The notes below the pieces were generated by a model. The model was not told where the DNA came from, searched no databases, and saw only the letters and a program-made list of their open reading frames with translations. A stretch of 64,000 bases of DNA from Adenophora triphylla var. japonica (taxonomy: Eukaryota; Streptophyta; Magnoliopsida; Asterales; Campanulaceae). Shown here piece by piece: positions 1 through 11,648 of the stretch; the first letter of the stretch is position 1; the number at the start of each line of letters is the position of its first letter. The translations under genes were made by a program, and so were the position numbers. Location: assembly GCA_022495995.1 (NCBI GenBank), contig JAFEMH010002100.1, forward strand, positions 1 to 64,000, in the 5' to 3' direction.

Positions 1-1182
1 AACAAGTTCATGAACAGAAGTCCACAATGGGAGCTTGCGGTCCCAGCATGAATGCGAGCCACTGATGCAAATCATTACTCGGGGATGGGCTACTACTTGG
101 ATCTCATGGAAGCGAATTAAATCCACTTTGTCGAGAGAAATTGCGACAAGTGTCAGCGGTTCTCCAGCCTCGATCATCTAGCCGCCCCACGATCTCTCTT
201 GCATGACTACACCCTGGCCATTTGCAGCCACTTGGGAATTGACGTCATCGGGAAAATTGCCCCGCCCCCGGGCGGCAACGGTCGCGAGTTCATCTTAGTA
301 GCCGTCTGGACTACTTCACCCAAATGGAGTCGAAGCCAAGTCCTACAAGGTACTTCACCTCGAAGAAGGTCGACGCATTTCCTCAAGGAAAACATCATCT
401 GCACGATACCGGCATCCCAAATGAGGTCATGATGTCTGAGACAATGGTTCACACTTCGAAGGGGGAATTCGACAGGAACTGGCGGCAGTGAATTCAAGAT
501 CACAGCTGCCCACCAAAATCTTCTCCCTACGAAGCCCATGGAAAGCAGAACGGCGCAGTGGAATAGGCGACAAACAAAACCCTCGAGCGGATCATCCGAA
601 AAATGACTACCGAGGGCGAGATTGGCCCGATTTGAAGCTACACCTTGCACTTTGGGGCTACCGCATCGGAATCCGATTCGCAAACGGCCACGGGAGAAAC
701 CCCATTCGCCACGACATACGGGATGGAGGCAGTCCTTCCCGTTGAATTGGAAATTCCCTCACTCAGAGTCTTTGCTGGAAAATGACATCAACGAAGTCGA
801 ATGGCTCGAAGCCGACATGATGAATTAGCTCACGCTAGACGAGCGACGACTAAAGGCCATGGAACACGTCCGAGCCTATCAAAGCGGGATGGCTAGAGCT
901 TTCGACAAGAAAGTCAAATCCCGAGACATCGGGGAAGGCGACCTTGTACTCAAAGAAAAGCCTCCCGCTCGAACCAACCCAGGGAAAATGGGAACCCAGC
1001 ATGGATCGGCCCTTTCGTGGTTGAAAGATCTTCTCCGGAGGTGCCATGAAGGCGGACAGGACCTAGGCGGCAATCCCTTCGTGAATCCGGTCAACGGAAG
1101 CAAACTTCGCGAGATACTTCGCCTAAAGAAGAACAGCGTGCATCTCTTGGCACTCCATGTAGTGTCGAACTACGCGGACTGA
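1..1182 (+). pseudogene. Ogre/Tat Ty3-gypsy integrase, C-terminal half (element C)
   Basis: Remnant of the integrase that inserts retrotransposon cDNA into nuclear DNA. The window opens inside the gene. The second half of the integrase zinc finger is readable as CDKCQ near 142-156, followed by a degenerate catalytic core (GIDVIGKI near 238) broken by stops and frameshifts. The best preserved part is the C-terminal domain at 859-1182, containing RAFDKKVKSRD and EGDLVLKEK. The same block occurs at 63690-64000 in element B. The C-terminus, PPT-side position and antisense genes downstream identify the Ogre/Tat branch (family knowledge). At least one in-frame stop, just before the LDERRL block near 840, and several frame changes make it non-functional. 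Confidence 0.8.
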
Positions 1183-1945
1183 GCCCTCTAGTCAGGAACG
1201 TAGGCAACCTTAATTGGTCCGGTCTAAAAATACACAAAAAGTCAAAAGTTTGAATGTCAATCAAGACCTCCATCAAGCTACGCACTTTTCAAGAACACGC
1301 CCCAGCGATCACCTTGACCAAGTCAAACGACGGCGGCAACATCAAAAGGACATCCGAGGGGTCGCTCGGCATCAAGCAGCGGCTCGTATGTCGCTTCCGA
1401 GCCGGGCTTGTCTTCGCCCTCACGCGCTTCAAAAAAAAAAAAGAGAGCTCGAGCAAGGGCTCACAAAAAAAAAAAAAAAAAAAAAAGAGAGCTCGAGCGA
1501 GGGCTCACAAAAAAAAAAAAAAAATAAAAAAGCTCAGCCGAAGCACAAAAAGAGGTCAAGAGCCCGACGCCTTGACAAGAGGCAAAGGGAAGCTACGAAA
1601 AGACCGTCAAAACGACTTGTCGGGGGATCATTCAACCTCTCGGCCAAGCCTGAAAGCCTAAGCGAAAGGGGATTGCCGTCATGGCCCAGGAGCCGCTTGC
1701 AAATGCAACGGCCCAGAAAAGTCCAGATGGACGCCGTAACAAGGTGCACAAAAGACACAAAGGCAAACAAAGAGATCTTGCGTCTCGACAAAGCTTTAAA
1801 AGTAAATCACAAATCACTAACGGTTACAACATTTCTTGATGAGTTCAAGCACGGTCTACTCTCGGGAGTTCATGACATGCTTCAAAGACGGACAATACAT
1901 TTAATAAATAATGTGTTTGCATCTGATGAATGGATACCTGGGAGG
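1183..1945. other. Pol-to-antisense-gene spacer of element C, with oligo-A minisatellite
   Basis: No supported gene. At 1430-1525 three oligo-A runs alternate with a short GAGAGCTCGAGC-type unit, a small A-rich minisatellite on the + strand. The long apparent frames across it (lysine-rich) are an effect of the A runs. The stretch lies between integrase and the 3' end of the convergent antisense gene that ends at 1946. Confidence 0.5.
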
Positions 1946-3465
1946 TCATTCCGCGCCGAAGTCTGCGCTTGTCCCCTCGCCATTCTTTCCCTTTCTTCCC
2001 TCGTCCCGGCGAGTCTTCTTTCGCTCACGTGAACCAACTCTGCGTCTCTCGGTCCAGAGATGCGGGGTCCTCCCCGTAGAGTCAAACAATCCGGCGGCTC
2101 TCGGGAGCTTCATTCGCCCGTGCTTCGGCTCGGATCTCCTCCCTGCAGTACGCAAATGAGGGACCTCTCCCGATCGGTCGGTCAACTCTAGTCTCGTAGT
2201 CAAACAAAGTGTCTCCCGTCACATCGAAGGGTCGAGACCGGAATAGGCTTCGGCACTCCTAAGGCAATAGCTACTCGACGGCCAGGGTCCCGAGAGTCGC
2301 TACTGGCGCACTGCTCTCAAGAAGCCACTTGGGACTGCCCGGCTCACGCAGCTCATACCGGGCCGGAGTGCGGAGTCGTCAATACGACACTCCCCAGACG
2401 TCTAAGGAGTACCGCGGGAGGGAAGCGGAATACTTCCATACCCTCGGAAAATACAAGAAGGCACTGAAGCTGCCATACGAAGAGGAACTATCTCCGCGGT
2501 AGCAAGGTCATCCCGGCCAACAAAGGCTCTGCTTCATCCCAAGCTGCCGGGAAACAAGCGACGGAATATAGAAGGAGGACCAAGACAAACTGGAACTCTA
2601 ACAACGTAGGACCCTTCTGCAAGACCCTCCTAGTCTCGATCCTCCGGTGCGGAACCCACCGGCGGATCGATGCGTACCAAGGCATGCCATCCATCTCTCC
2701 CGGGCGGGTGATCCATATCCACACAAGAGGTCGGCGAGCAAATGACCACGGGCTAAACGACGTCGGAGCCTCGGGCATGGCCTGAAGTCTCTCTCGCGGC
2801 CACAAGGTGAGCAAAGCGGGGCTTCCCCTCTCATGAAACGATCCCCGGTCGCCGGACGGTCGATACCATGAAGAGTCTCCCCGGCACCAACGGGACAATA
2901 TCCTCTCCGGCTCTGCGGTGCCCAACCACATCTAGCAAGCGCCATCGCAAATGCCAAGGAGGCGACCATGAAAAGCGTCGCCATCACGCACAAGGCAAAT
3001 GCGTCCCAAGAGACATCACTCTCATCATCGGCCATGAACCGCTCCGGCGGCTCGAAATGTCAATATGACCCGAATCAAGGATCATGCCACACTTCTTCCA
3101 ACGAAGTACGAAGAAAGCTGCAAGCTTCACGCTCGCGCGGCACCACCAATCAAAGGAAGCGAGATGGCCTCCACCTCCAGGTCCCCCATGGCTTGAAAAT
3201 CCTCAAAGTGGGCACCATTTCATTGTAGGAGAAACGGTACACATGCCTCCTAACATCCCGAACTTCGCGGCGGCCGCAACAAATCCCAATCGGGAACCAA
3301 CTCCTTAAAAGACCAAATCGAGCAAAGACGAAACCTTACCTCGAAAGCCCGTCTACGATGCCTCATACGGCGCCGCATCCACGTTTTGTTGCTCGAGGAA
3401 GTGTGCTTGCCTCTCCTGCGAAAGCCTTGGCAAAATTCTAGGGACATACGAAGAATCCATGGCAA
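1946..3465 (-). pseudogene. Antisense gene 2 of element C, DUF7745/plant-mobile-domain-like
   Basis: Gene on the strand opposite to gag-pol, between integrase and the 3' LTR, as described for Tat/Ogre elements; function unknown. Near 3310-3340 it reads LCSIWSFKELVPDWDLLR, matching CLWSLEELVPDYDLLR in the homologous gene of element D (17163-18675). Further shared pieces are DAFALC...ATLF near 2985 and the basic C-terminus KKTRRDEGRKGKNGEG near 1965-2010, against KRKTRRGKKKGEA in element D. Total span (1.52 kb) equals that of the D copy. The tract is broken by frameshifts. The family name rests on the FWD...EEFRALLGG pattern that is clearer in copy D; the homology between C and D copies is firm, the domain label less so. 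Confidence 0.55.
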
Positions 3466-3549
3466 AAATGGAGGTTCCTAGAGAAAATGGGGAAGAAAGC
3501 TCGAAAATGGCTGCAAATGGGAAATGGGGAAGAGCCAGACACTGGAAAG

Positions 3550-3622
3550 CATTTATCCCCTTCCCAAAAGCAAGGTTGGTCCGTACGGACCTCTTTGCTT
3601 GCTAAGTATGTCCGTACGGACC
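3550..3622 (-). promoter_or_regulatory. Candidate promoter of antisense gene 2 (element C)
   Basis: Two palindromes, TCCGTACGGA at 3580-3589 (inside the 14-bp palindrome GGTCCGTACGGACC, 3578-3591) and TCCGTACGGA at 3611-3620, are 31 bp apart. On the - strand a TATA-like GATAAATG begins at 3557, 32 bp below the first palindrome, and the antisense gene begins about 90 bp further on. This copies the geometry of the LTR promoters at 9724-9764, 54528-54600 and 56820-56860. Promoter function is inferred. Confidence 0.5.
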
Positions 3623-3965
3623 TCCTTGCAACCATAACCCATTTTCCCAGCAAACAGTACAACAACCCATTTGTCCTCGGCGAGGACCTTGCTCCAAAGC
3701 GCCCAAACAACGGCCAAAGCCATTTCCGGCAAACATACACTACCCATGATCTCTCGGCTCACGTGGCATGCCTGAAAAAAATAAAAAAAATAATAATAAT
3801 AGCAACAATTTCTAGGACAAATCCCGGGAATCACAAAAATGACATTACATCTTAAAATAAAATGCTGTTTGCCGTGCAAATACGAGTGTTTTATTACAGG
3901 TACATCAAATGTATGTTGCTAAAAAAAAAAAGAGAAGATATGGAAAGAGGGAAAGCAAATGAATA

Positions 3966-6960
3966 CTAATCAGACTCCTCAGCATCATCATCCTCGCCAA
4001 GGTCCTCCAGAGAGAAGTCGGGCATCCCGGTGAACTCGCCCGTCACGTCCTCGTCGTCAGAGTATCGAGCCCCCGCCGGAGGCTGCCACTCAAAGTAATC
4101 CGAAGGATCAAATCCGGCGAAAGGATCAAAGAAAGAAGGCTCTGACGAACCCTCACCCTGTGCATCCTGCTGAGGGAAGAACTGATAAAAGGGCTGCTGC
4201 CTCGGAGCTCCCGAAGATGTCCCGACATCCATGCTATGCCGCCCCTCGAAGGTCCCTCTGCTGTGGCTCAGGCTCGGCTCTCGGTGGAGGAACGTCTGAG
4301 AATGCCTCGAAGGCGTAGGCTCGTCTGCAGCCGGCACGCGTCGGGAAGACCGGCAAGACGGCTTCGACGCCATCTTCTTCGCAAACGACCTCATCGCCAC
4401 ATAACGGCGAGTCAGCATATCATAGGCTCTCCCGGGACTGCACAAGCAAGCGGCCAAGAAACGCTCGGCCAATACGGTTATACTCAACAACAAAAAGAAA
4501 AATACGGAAAAGATGCCAAGATGGAAAAGAGTCGGCACACTCACCGTCTATCGGGATCCGCTCGGTATGCGGCGGGGAGCACTGCTCGAAGCAGTACGAG
4601 ACACCCTCCTCCTCGATCCGTCCCCACGGACATACGTGAAATCCGGCCCCGGCATCGGAACCTGCAGGGGAACCTGCGGGCCGGCCTCTCTCCTCGCCAA
4701 TACTGCGGCGTCCTCGGCTTCCTCCTCACGAAGGCCCCATACTCCCTCTCCATACAAAATAAACTCCTCGGCACCCACACCGCGAGGTACCTCTCAAAAT
4801 CCAACACATCCATATCCCGAGAATCAAGCATCCCAAAAGGAGGGTCCCTCGGAACCACGGGAAGCACACACAGGCCATCTTTGCCCGAAGACCCGCTCTC
4901 CCGAGATACATGACATCACAAGTCGGGCCCCTCGGCATCTTCCGCTGCGGCTGTCACCTCGGGAGCCCCCTCGAACTCATCGGCCTCATACCGAGCCCAC
5001 GGGAACAAAATAAACCCCTCAGGGCTACCTCTCTCCAGGACGCTCCTGCACATCCCGTAGGCGATGGTGAGCTTCCCCCTGCTTGCTCCTCCTCTTCCTC
5101 GCCGTACGAGCCCGGCCCGGCATAGCGGGATGCGCGGCTACGGCCCAGGATCTCTATCCCACGGGAAGCCTTTGAAAATCTCGTAGAACCACACACTGTG
5201 ACAAAAACAGAAAAGGCTCGGTGCAAAAGAAAACGGAGAAACGACAAGTTGCTAAATCAAAAACGACAATAAACTCATACCTCCAAAGCAAAGTCAAAAC
5301 AGGCCAAAGAGCGGCCACACCCAGCTAAACCGGTCCCAAGGAGAAGTAGAGCTCGGCCGGGCCCGCCTCGCCCCAAGCAATATCACAAACTCTCTCCCGG
5401 ATCAATCAAGCTCTCCAATGAGCAAAAGGAGCCGCGATCGCGTGGTTCGAGAACAAAGTGTCGGAAAGTGCAAACCACAAAAAGGAGCGCGCCGGCTGCT
5501 CCGCCGTCACTGGCCGGTACCCGAACATAGGCCCCAATGCGGCCGTGATCCTCGGCTCCACATCGCTATATAGCATGCCCGGGCCCTGCGAGGACGAGGC
5601 TCAAAGCCCGGCGGCTCGGTCGACACATCATCGGCTATCATATCTCTCCACCGCGTGGCCCTCCTTTGAAGGAAAGCCCGGTAATCGCGGCCAAAGTCGG
5701 TAGGCGTCACCGTCACCTCTCCCGGCTCGGATGGAAGGTGTGGGTGGTATCCCACCAATACTCGGAAAGGCCAAGGAAGACGCTCTTGTTCTTCCTCGTG
5801 TCGAAACCCGGCCGGGTTCTCTACGAACACACCCAGGCCGAAGCGTAGACCGGCCTCCCAGGACTCGGCCTACCATCCACGAAATATCCAGGCATCCGGC
5901 CCGCCATAACTCAACAACAGCCTCGAGCGATCCCCGAGTCTTCATCCTCTTGGCCTTCCCAGCCATGAGCCCCTCATCCTGCAGGTAAACACAGCAAAGG
6001 TACGTCATTCGCAGTACTTAATGCAAAAGAAAATCAAAGCATACATATCCCGTCACGAAACACGGCACACATTGCACATACTTTTCACATATAACCCGTC
6101 ACAAAACACGGAACATATTGCACATAATTTTCACATGCAATTCTCACATATATCTCGTCACGAAACACTGCACATATTGCACATACTTTTTACATGCAAC
6201 TCAAAAAAAATGACATGCATTATACATAATTTTTCCATGCGATCCGTCACAAAACACGGCACAGTCTGATTTTCTCCACAGAGGGATCAAGCACTACACG
6301 ACACATTTTCAAAATAAACCGTCACAAAAAAAAACACGGCACATATTGCACATATTTTCCCCACAAAGTCCGTCACCTAAGAACACGGCACACACTGCAT
6401 AACACATTTTCAAAAATCCGTCCCTACACGGCACACACTTTCAGACAAAACCCGTCACAAAATACGGCACATGTCACATTTTTTCACAAAATTTGTCACT
6501 ACACGACAAACTTTTCTCATAATGTACATACATAAATAGCATTAGGTACAAAGCACCAAAGCATGCATTTCATTAGAGAGGCACTTTATTTTCACAAATA
6601 AGAGCTAATCTACACATTTCTGCACACAATACACATACCCACTTGAATTTTTACATGTCCATTTTCAACAATTCATCAAGAATTTCACAAAAGGCATAAA
6701 AAATAACAAAAATTCAAAAATGCGAAAAACTAAAACCTAGTTCTAGCATTCAAAAAATTCGACGGGGAATCAAAACGGAGCAGGATTTCTTACCTCCCAG
6801 ACGTTCCTAGAACGACGATTGTGCACCTCCGGTTTGGATACAAGACATCCGGATTCTTTGAAGATGGAACAAATGAGATCCAATTTCTTTGGAGCTCCAT
6901 CCGTTGCTCGACCACTTCCTGACTGCGTTGTCGACGATTCCTTCAAGATCCTTCCGCCAT
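3966..6960 (-). pseudogene. Antisense gene 1 of element C, spliced, function unknown
   Basis: Second antisense gene, closer to the 3' LTR. Last exon 4437-3966 follows a splice acceptor (CTTGTGCAG, - strand) and ends in an acidic tail rich in D, E and S. A middle exon starts at 5978 after acceptor TTTACCTGCAG and reads KRMKTRGSLEAVVELW; element D has NKMKTRGSVEYVIDLW at the same place. The last exon (MLTRRYVAMRSFAKKMA) also aligns with KLTKQVIGAKRFIRRMV of D. A first exon with ATG near 6960 and donor GTAAG near 6794 is plausible but contains a stop. Shared order, splice sites and acidic end in two elements support a real gene family; I do not recognise a catalytic motif. Frameshifts between 4540 and 5600 make this copy non-functional. 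Confidence 0.55.
6020..6520. repeat. Degenerate tandem repeat, CCGTCACAAAACACGGCACA type
   Basis: About ten imperfect units of CCGTCACRAAACACGGCACA plus an ATTGCACATANTTTTC tail, 35-60 bp apart. It falls in the intron between the first and second exon of antisense gene 1. No coding content. Confidence 0.65.
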
Positions 6961-7070
6961 TACAAGCGATTCAAGCGAAAAATGGAAGATTTTGGTGTAA
7001 CAATGGAGGTTTTCTCTCTCTCTCTCTCTCGGATGCACGGGCGAAGAAGAAGAAGTGAAGGGGGCCTCGG

Positions 7071-7159
7071 CTTTTTAACCCGGTCAAAACACAGGAGGCG
7101 TAAAAAATCAAAGTGGTCCGTACGGACCTCTTTGCATCCCAGGTTGGTCCGTACGGACC
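7071..7159 (-). promoter_or_regulatory. Palindrome pair upstream of antisense gene 1 (element C)
   Basis: GGTCCGTACGGACC occurs at 7115-7128 and again at 7146-7159, a 31 bp step, both followed on the + strand by T(C/T)TTGC. Toward antisense gene 1 the nearest TATA-like sequence (TTAAAAAG, - strand from 7078) is 48 bp away, further than in the LTR promoters. It marks the likely control region of antisense gene 1 but the fit is weaker than at 3550-3622. A short CT microsatellite (7014-7030) follows. Confidence 0.4.
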
Positions 7160-7260
7160 TTCTTGCAAGGGAGGGCCAAATTACTTTCCTGCCCTTATAA
7201 TCTTTGCCCCTGGCTGTCCTAAGGCCTTTTTCAGCAAATCCAAGTGCAGAATGGTCCCTA

Positions 7261-7775
7261 ACCCTTCAATTGACCACCGGCCGTCAATGTAAGACCGGAC
7301 CTCGCCCACTCAGCGGCAATTCAACCACCGGCGAGTCAATGTAAGCCGGGACCTCGCCCACTCAACGGCAATTCAACCCGGCCGGCCGTCGATGTAAGAC
7401 CGGAACCTCGCCCGCTCAAGCGGCAATTCAGCCACCCAGGCCGTCGATGTAAGACCGGACCTCGCCCACTCAACGGCAATTCAACCACCGGCCGTCGGTG
7501 TAAGGCCGGACCTCGCCCGCTCCAGCGGCAATTCAACCACCGGCCGTCGGTGTAAGACCGGTCCTCGCCCGCTCCAGCGGCAATTGAACCACCGGCCGTC
7601 GGTGTAAGACCGGTCCTCGCCACGGCTCCCGAGCGGCAATTCAACCACCGGCAGTCAATGTAAGCCCGAACTTCGCCCACTCCAACGGCAACGCAAGAAC
7701 CGGCAGTCAGTGTAAGCCCAAACTTCGCCATCTCAACGGTAACGCAAACACCTCGCCCCCTCAATGGCAATTCAA
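7261..7775. repeat. ~55-bp tandem repeat, element C 3' region
   Basis: About nine copies of a GC-rich unit with core CACCGGCCGTCGATGTAAG then ACCGGACCTCGCCC and AACGGCAATTCAA. Ogre/Tat elements are known for hypervariable tandem repeats between pol and the 3' LTR, and the position fits. Long open frames on the - strand are repeat artefacts. Confidence 0.75.
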
Positions 7776-8126
7776 GCGCAAGAAGGAGCCAACACCTCCC
7801 GGCACAAATCTCAAGGCACTAACGCCTCCAAAACATTCAACGGCAACTCGACCACCGGCCCTTAAAACGGGTCCGAAGACAGCGCTCGGCGAAAAAAAGC
7901 CCTCTGAGGCCACATATCCCAGCGAGATGAACAGGCCATCAAAGTAAGCCGAGCCCCTTCCCCGGCAAGTCGGAATCCTTGCAAGCCCCTACAAGGCCAC
8001 GATAAATCCCCAGCGGATGAACACCGGCGGCCATCGTAAGTCCAACCTTCTCCCCGACGGACAAAGCGCGAGGCATCTAAACCTCTCGCAATCAAAGCTC
8101 AAGGCGGCCATGCCTCCACAACCGCA

Positions 8127-8640
8127 GAGAAGACGACTCAAGTTTTCATACATGACACAACCGCGATCGGAAGATGACTCGAGTTTTCATACATGACACC
8201 ACCGCGACGGAAGACGATTGAAAGTCCTCGCGCGTGGCAAACGCGCGGTCGGAAGACGATTCAAAGTCCTCACGCGTGGCAAACGCGCCAGAAGACGATT
8301 CAAAGTCCTCGCACATGGCAAACCACGGCCGAGAGAAGACGATTCAAAGTCCTCGCGCATGGCAAACCGCAGCGAAGACGATTCAAGTCCTCACGCATGT
8401 GGCCGCGAGAAGACAATTCAAAGTCCTCGCGCATGGCACCAGCCGCGGTCGAGAAGACGACTCAAGTTTTCATACATGGCACCACCGCCGGAAGACGATT
8501 CAAAGTCCTCGCGCGTGGCACCAACCGCCGCGAGAAGGCGATTCAAAGTCCTCACGCGTGGCACCATGCTGACGGAGACGATTCAAAGTCCTCGCGCATG
8601 GCAAGCTGCAGCCAGAAGACTGACTCGAGTCTTCATATTA
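8127..8640. repeat. ~47-bp tandem repeat, element C 3' region
   Basis: Around eleven units with core GAAGACGATTCAAAGTCCTC followed by GCGCATGGCA and a variable GC-rich linker. All three + frames stay open for over 100 codons because the unit lacks stops; no protein is inferred. Confidence 0.75.
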
Positions 8641-8754
8641 CCTCCGGCCAGGAAGGCTTTAAACCACTCGGTCAGGAAGGCCCAGTATAAACCTCCCAAA
8701 TCACTATCTCCGGCCCGAAAGGCCTTAAACCACCCGATTAGGAAAATCGTAAAA

Positions 8755-9289
8755 TTTTCATCTCAGGACACCACCACGTCCTCACAATTGACCTCGGCGG
8801 TCACCACATTTTAGGACACCACCACGTCCTTACTGCGGCCTCGGCGGTCACACGGCACTTCGGGGCACCACCACTCCCGCACTCACAATTTCACGACCTG
8901 CGAACTACGACCGAGGCTTGATTCCCGCCGGGGATACGTAGGAATCCTATCACAAGGTCCGGCCATCGACCTATGCGGTCACCCGGACACCACCACGTCC
9001 TTACCGCGGCCTCGGCGGTCGCACGACACTTCGGGGCACCACCACGCCCGCATTCACAAAACACTTACCTACGCCCGAACTACGACCGAGGCTTGATTCA
9101 CTTGAGGGAATATGTAGGAATCCTATCGCGGGAGTCCGGCCCTGCGGCCTAAGCGGTCACACAATAGGACACCGCCCACGTCCTGTGGCGGCCTCCCGGT
9201 CACTTTATCTCCCGGCCACACGATCCAGTTAGGACCACTTATCTTATCGGCGACCACTTCTTTCATAAGTGACGTCGTCGAGGGCTTAC
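8755..9289. repeat. Repeats and polypurine tract before LTR C
   Basis: Interspersed repeats of CACCACGTCCT, GGCCTCGGCGGTCAC and GGGATACGTAGGAATCCTATC. The last is the reverse complement of GATAGG...CTACGTATCCC repeated in element D at 11649, 12179 and 12707, showing that the C and D 3' regions share ancestry. The tract ends in GAGGGCTTAC (9280-9289), the likely polypurine tract, directly before the LTR start. Confidence 0.6.
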
Positions 9290-9796
9290 TGTAAGTACCC
9301 CAATCTGGATCACCCCCTTTCAAGCACACGGGAAACACCGCAGACTCATCAACGCAGTCTCGACGACCTCTGGCACTCAAAACCCTCTCAAAACCCCCAG
9401 CCAAACCAAGGGAGGGGCCTTTGCAGGACAAAAAGGGACAAAAGGACCTTTTGGGAATTTTCGGGAAATTGGAAAAGCATACGTGGTCCGTACGGACCTC
9501 TTTGCTTTAATAATTCTTGAATCACTCTTAAAGTCCACAATATTCCCTCAAATCCCAGGAAAATGATTACCCTCTGCGAGTTGGTCCGTACGGACCTCTT
9601 TGCATGTCAAGTTGGTCAGTACGGACCTTATTGCTCGAGGGGACATCATAATTGCAGAATATTCACCATCATCACAGATTCCCTCAAATCGAGGAAAACC
9701 AAAATTCTGGATTACCAGGGAGGTCCGTACGGACCTTCTTGCACCAAATCTGGCACTATAAATAGAGGGCTCCCCCTCCTCATTTTCACACACCTC
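9290..9796 (+). mobile_element. 3' LTR of element C, first ~505 bp
   Basis: Starts TGTAAGTACCCCAATCTGGA, matching the start of LTR A at 54282 (TGTAAGTGTCCCAATCTGAA) and, on the - strand, LTR D at 11546. It holds the U3 promoter (9485-9764) and breaks off about 30 bp after the TATA box, where inverted LTR D begins. The missing part of LTR C is not found elsewhere in the window. Insertion of D into LTR C is the simplest explanation. Confidence 0.7.
9485..9764 (+). promoter_or_regulatory. U3 promoter of LTR C with four palindromes and TATA box
   Basis: GGTCCGTACGGACC at 9485-9498, 9583-9596 and 9722-9735, with a degenerate copy GGTCAGTACGGACC at 9614-9627 (31 bp after the second). TATA box TATAAATA at 9757-9764. 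The last palindrome core (9724) starts 33 bp before the TATA box. Most copies are followed by T(C/T)TTGC. Seen directly; promoter role follows from position in U3. Confidence 0.65.
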
Positions 9797-11546
9797 TGTG
9801 ATGATGTTGCCATTCGCGGGAAAAATTCGATTTTTGCGTTTCTTTGAAAAACCAAATAAAACCGGAAAAACGGAGTCGCCACGCCATTTTAATTTTGAAG
9901 GCCAAAACTTTGAAAAAAGCCCGAGATCAGAGATTTAGGTTCGGAGGTCATGTTACGCGTCGGGAAGGACGTTAGTGTGCACCCGACGCGCCTCGTAAAA
10001 ACGAGTCTTCCAAGCTGAAAATCATTTGTGTGTGTGTGTGTGTGTGTGTGTTTTGGCCAAAATAAGTTGAAATTCAGAAAAGTAAAAATTGGGATATCTT
10101 TTTAAGACTTTAAACTGATCCCATGATTTTTGGAAGATTTTGGGTTGAGATTTGGTACTCAAAAGACCTTTTGAAGTTGAGAGCCATTTCTGCCAGAATG
10201 AAAAAGGCAGTGGACCTTTGATTTTAAAAGGGATTCAAGGGTCTTAAAACTTTATAATCTGGATAAACTCATAGAATGAAAGTTGTTCTAGACACCTTAA
10301 ATAAAGTTTGTGCAGAAGGAATTTTCCATTTTGGAGAAGATTTGAGGGGTCAAACCCTTCTGGAAACCTCAGATATGAGATCTGGATTCCCAGAAGCTGA
10401 TGAACTAGCCTCTGAAAGAAAATTTGAAAAGAAGTTTTACTCACCCAAAAAATAAGGTAAAAATATGTCTGGAAATCTCTGGATGTTGGCTACAAAAAGT
10501 ATTTTGTAGTCAACACCAAATTCAAGTTCATCTGTGTCCAAAAATTAAGACCATGGACTGAGGTCTGAGAAACGTGCTACTGGACAGCAACTTCTCAAGA
10601 AAGAAAATATGATTTTAAGGGGGGGTTTGCATCCATGCTTGTCCCCATTTCCCTAGGTTGTGGTTAGTGATCACTAGACATTTTAGTGGTGAATCAACTA
10701 TACCAAACCATCCTTGGGAGTACATTAGGACTAAGCACTTCATTTGCTTGGGAAGGGAATTTTATCCTTTGAAATTAAGATTTTATGCTTGAAAATGGTT
10801 TTTAGGGTTTTGAAAATGAGTTTTCTTTGCAAGAAAGTAAGAAAGCTTAAAAATAATGTTGATCTTTGTAGAAGATCATCCATGGAGATGGTCTTCCATG
10901 GTGATCTTCTTAGATCTAGAGCAAGAAGATGAAAGAACTACATTTTGTAGTTTGAAGATGCATGCATGGTTGAGATTTAGGGTTAGGAAGAGGAGGGTTT
11001 ACCAATCTTCCTTGTGTTCTTGAGTGTTTGGCTTGAGTGTATGAGTATTTAGGGCTCTAATATGAGAGTGAGTGAATGAGTATGAGTTGGGAAAGATTGG
11101 AGAGAAAAAGGTGACAATTCTTGTGAATTCTCACTGTTTTCTCTCTATATTTCCTTGAGAGGTTCGGTGCAAAATGTGTTCTTCCTCTTTATTTTTTGTA
11201 TTGGAGGGCTCAATTTATAGCCCTCTGAAAATGCAAAGGTATCCGCGCGGATGGATCCGATGGCGTGCCTTGTTCATTAAATGCGGCTCCGGCTTTGGAC
11301 AAGAAGAATATTTCTTTTTGAAATTCAAATTAGGCGGCTTGATTTATGTTTCGGCATTGCTATATTTGGTTTTCTTCTTTTGTTTTTCTTTTTGAGATTC
11401 TTTTTAAGGTTTTAACCTTAAATAACAATGCCCATTTACCCTCGCTTTGTTAGAAAAGTTAGGATTGTTAGGAATTGTTAGAAATGTTATAACTTTCGTT
11501 AATTTTCTAACGAAAATTCTAACAAGCTCAAATTGGAGCACTTACG
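9797..11546 (-). mobile_element. 3' LTR of element D, complete, inverted
   Basis: Reverse complement of LTR B (56574-58257), including the TG microsatellite at 10027-10051, the conserved 3' block (ATGGCGTGGCGACTCCG-type sequence near 9870) and the CATCACA end at 9797. The other end at 11546 reads CGTAAGTGCTCCAATTTGAG on the - strand, aligned with TGTAAGT of LTRs A and C, so the usual TG has become CG. It is preceded by GAGGGGCTAC, the polypurine tract. No primer-binding site follows 9797 on the - strand, so this is the 3' LTR and the element body lies to the right. Confidence 0.8.
11212..11252 (-). promoter_or_regulatory. Promoter of LTR D
   Basis: On the - strand the palindrome TCCGCGCGGA (11251-11242, within ATCCGCGCGGAT) is followed by TATAAATT from 11219, a 32 bp step. 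Same arrangement as LTRs A, B and C. Confidence 0.6.
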
Positions 11547-11648
11547 GTAGCCCCTCGGCGACGGCGCCTCGAAGGAAGTGGGGTCGTCGATAAAATGAGC
11601 TCCATATTTGGCGGGATGATCGAGTGATCGGGTAGGTGAACCTATTTG

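Noticed and set aside
1214..2032. 272-codon lysine-rich frame
   Set aside because: Created by oligo-A runs; it opposes the end of antisense gene 2 and has no recognisable motif.
8193..8814. Long basic frames in all three + frames
   Set aside because: Product of a stop-free 47-bp repeat; simultaneous opening of all frames argues against coding.
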